Positions 1 through 6,690 of a stretch of DNA of 10,377 bases are shown here, piece after piece. A program made the translations under genes and the position numbers. The notes beneath the pieces were generated by a model. That model ran no database searches and had not been told where the DNA came from. It was given only the letters and a program-made list of their open reading frames with translations. Numbering within the stretch: position 1 is the stretch's first letter; each line of letters opens with the position of its first letter. The DNA comes from an uncultured Methanobrevibacter sp. (lineage in GTDB: Archaea > Methanobacteriota > Methanobacteria > Methanobacteriales > Methanobacteriaceae), in NCBI GenBank assembly GCA_905235495.1, contig CAJOMK010000086.1:1-10377 (forward strand). Reading direction: 5' to 3'.

Positions 1-1
1 A

Positions 2-931
2 ACCGCCCTTGCTCAAACCGTAGCTGAAAATGTGGATGAAGTATATCTGCATTTGAGAAGAGAGGAACTGAAGGAAGAAATAAATCAAACCAGATTCAAC
101 GAAGAATATTATCCAAATACTCAATTGAAAGACAACATAATAGCTACTACAGATTATGAAGACATTAAGGACTGCAAGGTCATCATACTCGCCATTCCTT
201 CTTCTGCATTCAGATCTGTTCTTAAAGACCTTAAAGGATTAATCCGCGAAGATGCAATTCTTGTAACCACTGCTAAGGGAATCGAATATCCATCTCTGAA
301 AACCATGGGAAATCTCATTGAAGAGTACTTCGATGACCAGTATGTGGCATTGTCCGGCCCTAATTTCGCATCAGAAATCATGCTCAGGCTATCTACTGTA
401 TCCAACATAGCATCAAGAAGCCGTGAAAATGCTGAAATAGTCAAATCAGTTCTTGACACTCCCCAATTCAAGGTGAAAATCATTGATGATGTTGCAGGAC
501 TTGAGATATGCGGAGTTACAAAGAACATCAATGCAATAGCTAATGGTATCTGCGAAGGAATGAACATCAACGAAAATGCACGATACGGCGTTTTGACCAA
601 GGGCTTCGAGGATACTAAAGAAATAATAAAAAGCATTGGAGGAGACGAATCCACAGCAAGCGAATACTGCGGATTTGGAGACCTTGTTCTTACTTCAACT
701 TCAATGGAAAGCAGAAACCACACCCTTGGAGTATTGTACGGCCAGAGACTTATTATCGACGAAAAGGCCAGCGGAGTCATATTTGAAGGAAAGAACTCCA
801 TCAGGGCAATGAAAAACATCTGCAACAACTACAATACGAAAAGCGTCATAGTGGACTTTGTATATGATGTCATTATAAACATGATTCCTCCTAAAAGAGC
901 TTTTAGAACCTTATGGGATAATATTGAATAG
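2..931 (+). CDS. gpsA: NAD(P)-dependent sn-glycerol-3-phosphate dehydrogenase (5'-truncated by window edge)
   Basis: Reduces dihydroxyacetone phosphate to sn-glycerol-3-phosphate in the cytoplasm. The open frame runs from base 2 to the stop at 929-931 (309 residues). The GTG at 32 is not the start, because the upstream codons continue the family's N-terminal TALAQ..AEN helix that follows the Rossmann glycine motif. Only about a dozen residues should be missing, so the protein is near the usual 320-335. Fragment positions: TTAKGIE 89-95 (substrate lysine), SGPNFASEI 118-126, GVTKNINAIA 171-180 (catalytic lysine), NARYGVLTKG 192-201, GFGDLVLTSTS 224-234 with SRN 237-239, and FEGK 261-264. All match bacterial GpsA. 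It is not the archaeal glycerol-1-phosphate dehydrogenase, which is an unrelated fold. The next gene starts 140 bases downstream. The inferred role is to supply glycerol-3-phosphate to the glycerophosphotransferases downstream. The family call is very secure; the pathway role is inference. Confidence 0.93.
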   Translation, partial: TALAQTVAENVDEVYLHLRREELKEEINQTRFNEEYYPNTQLKDNIIATTDYEDIKDCKVIILAIPSSAFRSVLKDLKGLIREDAILVTTAKGIEYPSLKTMGNLIEEYFDDQYVALSGPNFASEIMLRLSTVSNIASRSRENAEIVKSVLDTPQFKVKIIDDVAGLEICGVTKNINAIANGICEGMNINENARYGVLTKGFEDTKEIIKSIGGDESTASEYCGFGDLVLTSTSMESRNHTLGVLYGQRLIIDEKASGVIFEGKNSIRAMKNICNNYNTKSVIVDFVYDVIINMIPPKRAFRTLWDNIE

Positions 932-1071
932 GAATTAATAAATAAAATCCAAATGGAAAACGGCTTAAAATTAAAAATAGCTAAAACTAAAATAAAGAAT
1001 TCTAAAACAACTAAAAAACATTGCTAAAGATTATGAAAATCAAATTTTTTAAAATAAAATAGTGTGATAAA
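932..1071 (+). other. Intergenic region between gpsA and the nucleotidyltransferase gene
   Basis: 140 AT-rich bases with no gene. It contains several CTAAAA words (981, 987, 1002, 1011), a T6 run at 1045-1050 that could end gpsA transcripts, and the GTGAT ribosome-binding site at 1064-1068. No convincing TATA box is seen, so whether the two genes share a transcript is open. Confidence 0.5.
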
Positions 1072-1845
1072 ATGATAGGTGTAATACTCGCTGCTGGAAT
1101 GGGAACAAGACTCAGACCTTTAACTGACCACATTCCAAAGGCGCTTCTTGAAATAAACGACATGACCCTGCTTGAGAGAATGATCAAGAACTGCATCGAT
1201 GCGGGAATGAAGAAATTCATAGTTCTTGTGGGATATAAAAAGGAAACCGTAGAGAAAATCTGCCCTCAAATAGCAGAAAAATACGATATCGACATTACAA
1301 TATTGGAAAACGAAAAATACAACATCACCAATACCTCAGTATCAACCTACATTGCAAGCAAGTACATCGAGGAAAACGACAAGGATGACTTCATTCTGGT
1401 AAACGGAGACAATGTTGTGGATCCTGAAATCATATCAAGACTTGCAGAATGTAAGAATACCGGAATGATTGTAGACAATTTCAAAGAGCTCAATGAAGAG
1501 TCATTCAAGCTTATAATTGCTAACGAATCATTGAATGAGGACAACACAATAGCTAATGGAAAAATTGAAGACATTGGAAAAGGCCTTGACATTCCATCTT
1601 CAACAGGCGAATTCATAGGAGTATCCAAAGTAGTAAAAGACGATCTTGTCCAATTCAACAGAATACTCGAAGACAAGATTGATGAAGATCCTCAAAACTA
1701 CTACGACTTTGCATACAAGGACCTGAGTGAAACCACCATCATCGACTATGTCCTGACCAACGGCCTTAAATGGACAGAAATAGACGACCACACAGACTGG
1801 GAAAACGCTCAGCTATTAGTTGAAGAATTGGAAAACAAAGCATAA
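1072..1845 (+). CDS. Sugar-phosphate / LicC-type nucleotidyltransferase, candidate CTP:glycerol-3-phosphate cytidylyltransferase
   Basis: A 257-residue soluble NTP_transferase-fold enzyme that joins a phosphorylated substrate to a nucleotide. Visible signature: LAAG 6-9, GTRLRPLT 11-18 and PK 22-23 (nucleotide-binding loop), the metal site in LVNGDN 109-114, GEFIGVSK 179-186, and a C-terminal EIDDHTDWENA 237-247 like the ExDxxxDxxxA ending of this family. Length and layout resemble LicC-type choline-phosphate cytidylyltransferases and the transferase half of inositol-phosphate cytidylyltransferases. It has no acyltransferase hexapeptide tail and is not TagD (a shorter, HxGH-type enzyme). The start is ATG preceded by GTGAT (1064-1068). 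The next gene begins 20 bases after its stop, so the two are surely co-transcribed. Lying between gpsA and glycerophosphotransferases, its product may be CDP-glycerol, but a CDP-choline, other CDP-polyol or NDP-sugar product cannot be excluded from sequence. Confidence 0.85.
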   Translation: MIGVILAAGMGTRLRPLTDHIPKALLEINDMTLLERMIKNCIDAGMKKFIVLVGYKKETVEKICPQIAEKYDIDITILENEKYNITNTSVSTYIASKYIEENDKDDFILVNGDNVVDPEIISRLAECKNTGMIVDNFKELNEESFKLIIANESLNEDNTIANGKIEDIGKGLDIPSSTGEFIGVSKVVKDDLVQFNRILEDKIDEDPQNYYDFAYKDLSETTIIDYVLTNGLKWTEIDDHTDWENAQLLVEELENKA

Positions 1846-1850
1846 ATCAA

Positions 1851-1854
1851 AGGG
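1851..1854 (+). promoter_or_regulatory. Ribosome-binding site deciding the start of the TagB/TagF-like gene
   Basis: AGGG lies ten bases before the ATG at 1865. An in-frame TTG at 1820 would add 15 basic residues with no family match and would overlap the preceding gene by 26 bases, so the ATG is preferred. Confidence 0.55.
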
Positions 1855-1864
1855 AAACAAAACC

Positions 1865-3055
1865 ATGCCCGATATAAAAAACATTATTAGAAAACTGGCG
1901 ATTGCATCATATCACATAGGCTCAAATTTCATTCCCGTTAAAGACAATGTCATATTATTTGAATCCAGCAACGGCCGCAATTATACTGGAAACCCAAGAT
2001 ATATCTATGAGGAAATGGTAAGGCAGGGCCTGGATAAGGAATACAAATGCGTCTGGTCCTTCCAAGACCCAACCATTCAAATTCCGGGAAAGGGTGAAAA
2101 AATAAGAAGGTCCCGTTTCAAATCCCTGTATTACAGCAGAAGAAGCAAGTTCTGGATATACGACTCAAGACACCAGTATTTCTTCAAGAAAAATAAAAAA
2201 ACAGTATACATTCAGACATGGCATGGAACCCCGCTTAAAAAGCTTGCTCTGGATATGGAAAAAGTAAACATGAGCGGCCATCAGGACATAGAAAAATACC
2301 GGGAGAATTTTGCAAAAAACACATCCCTCTGGGACTACCTGATTTCTCAAAACAGCTACTCATCTGAAATATTCAAAAGGGCCTTTGCTTTTGATGGTGA
2401 AATGCTTGAAATAGGATATCCTAGAAATGACATTCTTGTTAATGAAAACAATGAAACCAAGATAAACGAGATAAAAGAAAGACTTGGTATAGATAAGGAT
2501 AAAAAAATCATACTTTATGCACCGACATGGCGAGATAATGAATACTACGACAGCGGAGTTTACAAGTTTGCAACAGAAATGGATTTTAATGCAATGCAGA
2601 ATGCATTATCCGATGACTATCTTTTGATTGTGAAATTCCATTACCTTGTAAAGGACAAGATCAACTGGGAGGAATATGGAGATTTCGTTATAGAATGCAA
2701 TGAGAAATGGGATATTCAAGAACTGTATCTGATTTCAGATATTCTGATAACAGATTACTCTTCCGTAATGTTTGATTATGCACTTTTAAACAGGCCCATT
2801 TTATTCTTCACTTACGATATGGAATTCTACAAGGACAATTTAAGAGACTTTTATTTTGATATAAACACAGTACCAGGACCTTTGATTGAAAGCACAGACG
2901 AATTGATTGAATTCATAAGAGGAAATACAAAGGAAGACTACTTTGAAAAATATGGTGAAAAATACAAGGCTTTCCAAGAGAAATACAATGAATTTGACAA
3001 TGGAGAAGCTTCCAGGAGAATAATTGAATTAATAGAAAAATCTAGAAAGCAGTGA
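1865..3055 (+). CDS. CDP-glycerol:glycerophosphotransferase family protein (TagB/TagF-like), stand-alone
   Basis: A 396-residue member of the Glyphos_transf family (PF04464), which transfers glycerol-phosphate or ribitol-phosphate from a CDP-alcohol to a glycan or growing polymer at the inner face of the membrane. Motifs in order: YTGNPRYIYEEM 40-51 (entry to the GT-B-like N domain), TWHGTPLKKL 118-127 with the catalytic-type His120, GYPRND 184-189, YAPTWRD 218-224, FHY 258-260, ITDYSSVMFDYA 295-306 and PILFFTYD 311-318 (CDP-binding face), and PGPL 337-340. There is no signal peptide or convincing transmembrane helix; membrane attachment through a basic surface would be usual for the family. 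The length fits single-domain TagB-type primases. The C domain is closely related to that of the fusion protein encoded 116 bases downstream, so the two are paralogues. Donor and acceptor are inferred only from family. Confidence 0.9.
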   Translation: MPDIKNIIRKLAIASYHIGSNFIPVKDNVILFESSNGRNYTGNPRYIYEEMVRQGLDKEYKCVWSFQDPTIQIPGKGEKIRRSRFKSLYYSRRSKFWIYDSRHQYFFKKNKKTVYIQTWHGTPLKKLALDMEKVNMSGHQDIEKYRENFAKNTSLWDYLISQNSYSSEIFKRAFAFDGEMLEIGYPRNDILVNENNETKINEIKERLGIDKDKKIILYAPTWRDNEYYDSGVYKFATEMDFNAMQNALSDDYLLIVKFHYLVKDKINWEEYGDFVIECNEKWDIQELYLISDILITDYSSVMFDYALLNRPILFFTYDMEFYKDNLRDFYFDINTVPGPLIESTDELIEFIRGNTKEDYFEKYGEKYKAFQEKYNEFDNGEASRRIIELIEKSRKQ

Positions 3056-3080
3056 TTCACTAAACTTAAACTTAAATTCA

Positions 3081-3096
3081 AAATATTTAAATATTT
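3081..3096 (+). promoter_or_regulatory. Candidate TATA box for the GT2-TagF fusion gene
   Basis: AAATATTTAAATATTT is a perfect 16-bp AT palindrome that resembles an archaeal TATA element. It lies 75 bases upstream of the ATG at 3172 in the 116-base gap, which would give a leader of roughly 50 bases. The following TGGTT-A-AACCA inverted repeat (3096-3106) falls between TATA and the expected transcription start, where a repressor could bind. The gap has no T-tract on the plus strand, so read-through from the upstream gene is also likely. Confidence 0.4.
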
Positions 3097-3171
3097 GGTT
3101 AAACCATTGATAATTGAAAAAACATAAAAATTAGTAAAAATCATTTAACTAAAAAAATTAAACGTGATTCT

Positions 3172-5379
3172 ATGACATTTGTTAGCATTATCATTCCCTA
3201 TAATAAACCAATAAGATATTTGAAATCTTGTTTGGAAAGCATAAGGGATGAAAACCTTGAAGACTTTGAAACCATTCTCATATTAAATGGCGCTAAAAAA
3301 GACAAATCGCAAGTGAAATCCATTATTGGGGACTACAAGGAAGATTTGAACATCATAACAAAAACGTTCGAAGAAGAGATAGGAGTAGCCAAAGCTAGAA
3401 ATGAGGGAATAGATATGGCTTCAGGCGAATACGTTTATTTCATAGACAGCGACGACTATCTTTATACCGGAGGACTAGGCAAACTTGTGGAGATAGCAAA
3501 AGAGACAGATGCTGACTTTATCAATGGACAAAGAATCAAAACATACTTCATCAGGGACAGGTTTGAAGAAGAACTTGAAAAAAGAAAAGAAAAGAAAAAG
3601 GTTGAAGTCAAAGACGACACAGACTTGTACAATTCAATAAGACTGCTTGTTTCAAATAGCAGGGAATCTGAAGTTTTAACTGCCTTGCATGCCTTGATTA
3701 AAAGAAGCATAGTAACACCGATTGACGGGGAGGATATAAGATTTGATGAAAGCAAAAAAGTCTTATCAGATTATGCCTTTATTGTGAAAGTATTGGATAA
3801 ATCAGAAAACTTTAAATTCTCAGATGATGCTATTTATGCTAAAAAAATAAGAGGGGACCAGTTCAACTCACCATCACTGAATCAAAGCACTGAAAATTTC
3901 TTTGGATTGGCAATGGATGAATATGAAAACATACTGCCTGTAATCGACAATCTGGAAGACAGCGAAAAAAGGGACAAGCTGAAAAACAGGATAACTGAAA
4001 AGCTGGTCAGATATTACTTGTATGAATACTCCAGGCAATACAGATCAAACAATGACGACATTTGGAGAACCACCTACTTCGACAGATTCTCTCAAATATC
4101 CAATAACTTTAATTTGGACTATATTGACAAGAACAAGAAAGAGCTCAAAGCCCTGCAGAATCACGACCGAGAGACAATGGAAAAATACATGAATCGCAGA
4201 CTGGGCTATATAAAAGCTAAAAGCATTATTAAAAATCTAAATAAAGACAAACTATACAGAACAATATACGTGAATAAATACAACAAGGAACCGATTGTGG
4301 AAAACAGGATAATGTTCATTGCTTTTCGAGGGGATTTCTACACAGACAGCCCCAAATACATATATGAATACCTGCTGGAAAAATACGGGGACAAATTCGA
4401 ATATGTTTGGGTTCTTGATGACAAAAAGGCTGAGCTGCCTGGAAACCCGATAAGGGTAAAAAGATTCTCTCTTAAATATTACAAATACATAGCCACCTCA
4501 AAATACTGGGTATCAAACGGCAGACAGGCTTTAAGATTAAGAAAAAGACCTGAGCAGGTCATGCTTTCAACCTGGCACGGAACCCCTCTTAAAAGACTTG
4601 GATTGGATATTGAAAACATCTACTCAGGTAGTCCGAAGATTAAAAAAAGCTATATTCTCAATGCAAAGGGATGGGATTATCTGGTTTCTCCAAACAGGTA
4701 TACAACAGAAATCCTGAGACGCGCCTTCGGTTATGAAGGGGAAATACTTGAAGAGGGATATCCTAGAAATGATATTCTCTACAATGCATCTGAAGAAACC
4801 GTTAACAAGATCAAGGATGATTTGAAACTTCCTAAAGACAAGAAGATCATCATTTATGCTCCAACATGGAGGGATGATGAATTCTATGACATCGGACAGT
4901 ATAAATTCACTTTGAAACTGGATATGGATAGAATGAAAGAGGAATTAAGCGAGGAATACATCCTGCTTATCAGAACCCACTATTTCATTGCAGACAGACT
5001 CGATTTGTCAGATTACAAGGGATTTGCATATGATGTTTCAAAATATGATGACATTGCGGAATTATATCTCATATCAGATATTCTCATCACAGATTACTCA
5101 TCTGTTTTCTTTGACTTTGCAAATCTCAGAAGGCCTATTCTCTTCTACACATATGACCTTGACAAATACGAACAGGTTTTAAGAGGATTTTACATAGACA
5201 TTCATGAAGAAGTTCCAGGACCTCTTTTATTCACCAGTGAAGAAGTTATTGATGCCATTAAAAACATTGAAGAAGTGAAAGAGGAATACAAAGACAAGTA
5301 TGATATCTTCTATGATAGATTCTGCAGCATCGAAGACGGCCATGCTACTGAGAGAATATGTGATGCTGTATGGAAATAA
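3172..5379 (+). CDS. Bifunctional GT2 glycosyltransferase / TagF-type glycerophosphotransferase fusion
   Basis: A 735-residue two-domain enzyme. Residues 1-230 form a GT-A glycosyltransferase family 2 domain: VSIIIPYNK 4-12, ARNEGIDMASGEYVYF 75-90, and the metal-binding DSDD 92-95. A very charged Glu/Lys stretch lies at 131-150. A linker of mostly helical character covers about 240-375. Residues 376-735 form a complete Glyphos_transf domain: DSPKYIYEYL 392-401, TWHGTPLKRL 467-476 (His469), GYPRND 529-534, YAPTWRD 562-568, THY 602-604, ITDYSSVFFDFA 639-650, PILFYTYD 655-662, and PGPL 682-685. Catalytic motifs of both halves are intact. The start is ATG preceded by GTGAT (3164-3168). The same order of domains is known in bacterial wall-polymer synthases that add both a sugar and a polyol phosphate. 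An alternating glycosyl / glycerol-phosphate repeat is therefore plausible but inferred; the sugar is unknown. Confidence 0.9.
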   Translation: MTFVSIIIPYNKPIRYLKSCLESIRDENLEDFETILILNGAKKDKSQVKSIIGDYKEDLNIITKTFEEEIGVAKARNEGIDMASGEYVYFIDSDDYLYTGGLGKLVEIAKETDADFINGQRIKTYFIRDRFEEELEKRKEKKKVEVKDDTDLYNSIRLLVSNSRESEVLTALHALIKRSIVTPIDGEDIRFDESKKVLSDYAFIVKVLDKSENFKFSDDAIYAKKIRGDQFNSPSLNQSTENFFGLAMDEYENILPVIDNLEDSEKRDKLKNRITEKLVRYYLYEYSRQYRSNNDDIWRTTYFDRFSQISNNFNLDYIDKNKKELKALQNHDRETMEKYMNRRLGYIKAKSIIKNLNKDKLYRTIYVNKYNKEPIVENRIMFIAFRGDFYTDSPKYIYEYLLEKYGDKFEYVWVLDDKKAELPGNPIRVKRFSLKYYKYIATSKYWVSNGRQALRLRKRPEQVMLSTWHGTPLKRLGLDIENIYSGSPKIKKSYILNAKGWDYLVSPNRYTTEILRRAFGYEGEILEEGYPRNDILYNASEETVNKIKDDLKLPKDKKIIIYAPTWRDDEFYDIGQYKFTLKLDMDRMKEELSEEYILLIRTHYFIADRLDLSDYKGFAYDVSKYDDIAELYLISDILITDYSSVFFDFANLRRPILFYTYDLDKYEQVLRGFYIDIHEEVPGPLLFTSEEVIDAIKNIEEVKEEYKDKYDIFYDRFCSIEDGHATERICDAVWK

Positions 5380-5428
5380 ACGCTTCATTGGAAACTTATG
5401 ATAATTGAATAAAATTTAATCTATTAAT

Positions 5429-5604
5429 AAAAAAACTCATTCAAAAATCCATAGGGATAATAAAAAAAACTCATTCAAAAATCCATAGGGATAATAAAAA
5501 AAACTCATTCAAAAATCCTTAGGAATAATAAAAAACTCATTCAAAAATCCTTAGGAATAATAAAAAACTCATTCAAAAATAAAATTCAAATCATGGATAA
5601 AAAA
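5429..5604 (-). terminator. Serial T-tract terminator array downstream of amrS
   Basis: Read on the minus strand, each repeat presents a T-run after GAATGAG: T6 (5599-5604, directly after the amrS stop), T6 (5562-5567), T6 (5530-5535), T8 (5496-5503), T8 (5462-5469) and T7 (5429-5435). Archaeal RNA polymerase terminates at non-template-strand T-tracts, so six in series should make a very tight 3' boundary. Some units also have a 4-bp mini-hairpin (ATCC/GGAT) before a T5 run. Function is inferred from position and composition. Confidence 0.55.
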
Positions 5605-5633
5605 CTCATTCAAAAATAAAATTCAAATCATGG
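5429..5633. repeat. Six-copy tandem repeat at the convergent junction, in three paired variants
   Basis: The 14-mer ACTCATTCAAAAAT occurs at 5435, 5469, 5503, 5535, 5567 and 5604, with steps of 34, 34, 32, 32 and 37 bases. Each copy follows an A6-A8 run on the plus strand. The tails fall into pairs: copies 1-2 carry CCATAGGGATAAT, copies 3-4 carry CCTTAGGAATAAT, and copies 5-6 carry AAAATTCAAATCATGG. Copies 5 and 6 are identical over 35 bases (5562-5596 and 5599-5633). Copy 6 overlaps the last nine codons of amrS on the minus strand. The pattern looks like stepwise local duplication and not like a transposon or CRISPR array. Confidence 0.92.
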
Positions 5634-6643
5634 CCGCAACTTATGCAGCGGCCGTCTTTTATTCTTTTTTTGCCTTTAACTGAAAATCCGTTTCTCTCAA
5701 CCAGCAATTCACCGCAACCAGGACAGTAGCTATTGTTATCGCTTGGCATGTTTCCCAAATAAACATATTCCAGACCCACATCCCCTGCTATTTCTTTAGC
5801 CTGCTCTAATAATCCTGTATCAGTAGCTGGAATGTCCTGCATCTTGTATTGCGGGAAAAAACGAGAAAAGTGAAGGGGAACTTCCTTTCCCAATTCATAA
5901 TATACAAACTCGCATAAATTCTGAATTTCCTCTTTCGAAGTGTTTAAATCTCCAATCAGAAGGGTTGTGATTTCCAGATGGGGTCCAAGGCCGTTGTTCA
6001 AGTCGTTCTTGGTTTTATAAACGGTTTTCAAATTATCAAGAACAAGATCCAAGCCCCCGCCGCAGATATCCCTGTAAAATTTATCGCTGAAAGACTTTAA
6101 ATCTATATTAAAAGCATCAATAAATGTCACCATTTCCTCGCATGCTTCCTCGCTCATGTAGCCGTTTGTTACAAAAACATTTTTCAGATTTTCCGCCCGT
6201 GACAGTTCAGCTGTTTTCCTAGCGAACTCAAAGTATAAAGATGCTTCATTATAGGTCCAAGAAATTGACCTGCATCTTGAATCAAGTGCTGATTTAACAA
6301 TTGATTCTGGCATTATCTTAATCGTATTGCTAAATTCATAAGAATTGCGAGCGAGCATATAGTTCTGACAATTCAAACAAGTGAAATTACACCCAAAACC
6401 TCCAATTGAGAATGTGTTTGTTCCAGGCAGGAAATGATAAAGAGGCTTTTTCTCTATTGGATCCTTGTGATAACTAGCTATTTTTGAAAAATTAACCAGC
6501 CTCATTTCTCCTTTAACGTTTTTGCGAGATTTGCAGAATCCAAACTGCTTGTCAGCTATTTTACAATGCCTTCCACAAAGATTGCATTGCAAGGTGTGTG
6601 AATTCCCATTTAGTTTTTCATAAAATTCAGCTTCTTCCAGCAT
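5606..6643 (-). CDS. amrS: AmmeMemoRadiSam system radical SAM protein
   Basis: A 345-residue cytosolic iron-sulfur protein of the family that co-occurs with MEMO1-like and AMMECR1-like proteins; the reaction of that trio is not something I can state from sequence. The radical SAM cluster site is GCNFTCLNC (Cys85, 89, 92, a CxxxCxxC arrangement) followed by QNY. An N-terminal cysteine set (Cys20, 23, 27, 37) precedes SYHKDPIEKKPLYHFLPG 57-74, a block highly typical of the family. A C-terminal zinc-ribbon-like set has Cys307, 310, 333 and 336. TYNEASLYFEF 130-140 and FNIDLKSF 178-185 are core barrel strands. The ATG start matches the family N-terminus (FYEKL). It lies 47 bases downstream of the GT-C-like gene on the same strand. 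No memo or ammecr1 gene is in the window, so partners must lie elsewhere. The 3' end is part of the tandem repeat array. Confidence 0.92.
   Translation of the reverse strand: MLEEAEFYEKLNGNSHTLQCNLCGRHCKIADKQFGFCKSRKNVKGEMRLVNFSKIASYHKDPIEKKPLYHFLPGTNTFSIGGFGCNFTCLNCQNYMLARNSYEFSNTIKIMPESIVKSALDSRCRSISWTYNEASLYFEFARKTAELSRAENLKNVFVTNGYMSEEACEEMVTFIDAFNIDLKSFSDKFYRDICGGGLDLVLDNLKTVYKTKNDLNNGLGPHLEITTLLIGDLNTSKEEIQNLCEFVYYELGKEVPLHFSRFFPQYKMQDIPATDTGLLEQAKEIAGDVGLEYVYLGNMPSDNNSYCPGCGELLVERNGFSVKGKKRIKDGRCISCGHDLNFIFE
5632..5671 (+). terminator. Hairpin plus T-tract: candidate terminator for the plus-strand operon, inside amrS antisense
   Basis: GGCCGC (5632-5637) pairs perfectly with GCGGCC (5648-5653) across a ten-base loop. 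It is followed by a T-rich run ending in T7 (5665-5671). Plus-strand transcripts leaving the GT2-TagF gene cross an A-rich repeat array with no T-run, so this is the first good stop signal they meet. On the opposite strand the same bases encode the zinc-ribbon codons GRCISCG of amrS, so the hairpin could be partly a by-product of coding sequence. Confidence 0.45.
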
Positions 6644-6658
6644 AAGACCACAGATTCC

Positions 6659-6669
6659 AATAATAAATA
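6659..6669 (-). promoter_or_regulatory. Candidate TATA box for amrS
   Basis: On the minus strand TATTTATTATT ends 15 bases before the amrS ATG and begins 26 bases before it. This spacing would place transcription start at or next to the start codon, giving a leaderless or very short-leader message. No strong Shine-Dalgarno precedes the ATG, which fits. Read-through from the upstream gene remains possible. Confidence 0.35.
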
Positions 6670-6690
6670 GTTATTTTTTTTAATTAATCA

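Noticed and set aside
32..34. GTG as the gpsA start
   Set aside because: The frame is open to base 2, and the upstream codons (TALAQTVAEN) match the conserved GpsA N-terminal helix.
154..828. 224-residue minus-strand ORF
   Set aside because: It is fully antisense to conserved gpsA blocks, with no ribosome-binding site and no recognisable domain.
1820..1864. Upstream TTG start for the TagB/TagF-like gene
   Set aside because: It would overlap the preceding gene by 26 bases and add 15 Lys-rich residues; the ATG at 1865 has AGGG upstream and follows the stop by 20 bases.
3462..3755. 97-residue minus-strand Ser-rich ORF
   Set aside because: It is the complement of the Glu/Lys-rich part of the GT2 domain, whose frame has intact motifs.
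5429..5633. CRISPR array
   Set aside because: The units are mostly A/T and lack unique spacers: the segments between the shared 14-mers are themselves repeated in pairs, and no cas gene is nearby.
6674..6681. T8 run on the plus strand as a terminator
   Set aside because: No plus-strand gene ends upstream of it within reach; it sits in the amrS promoter gap and is more likely part of general AT-richness.
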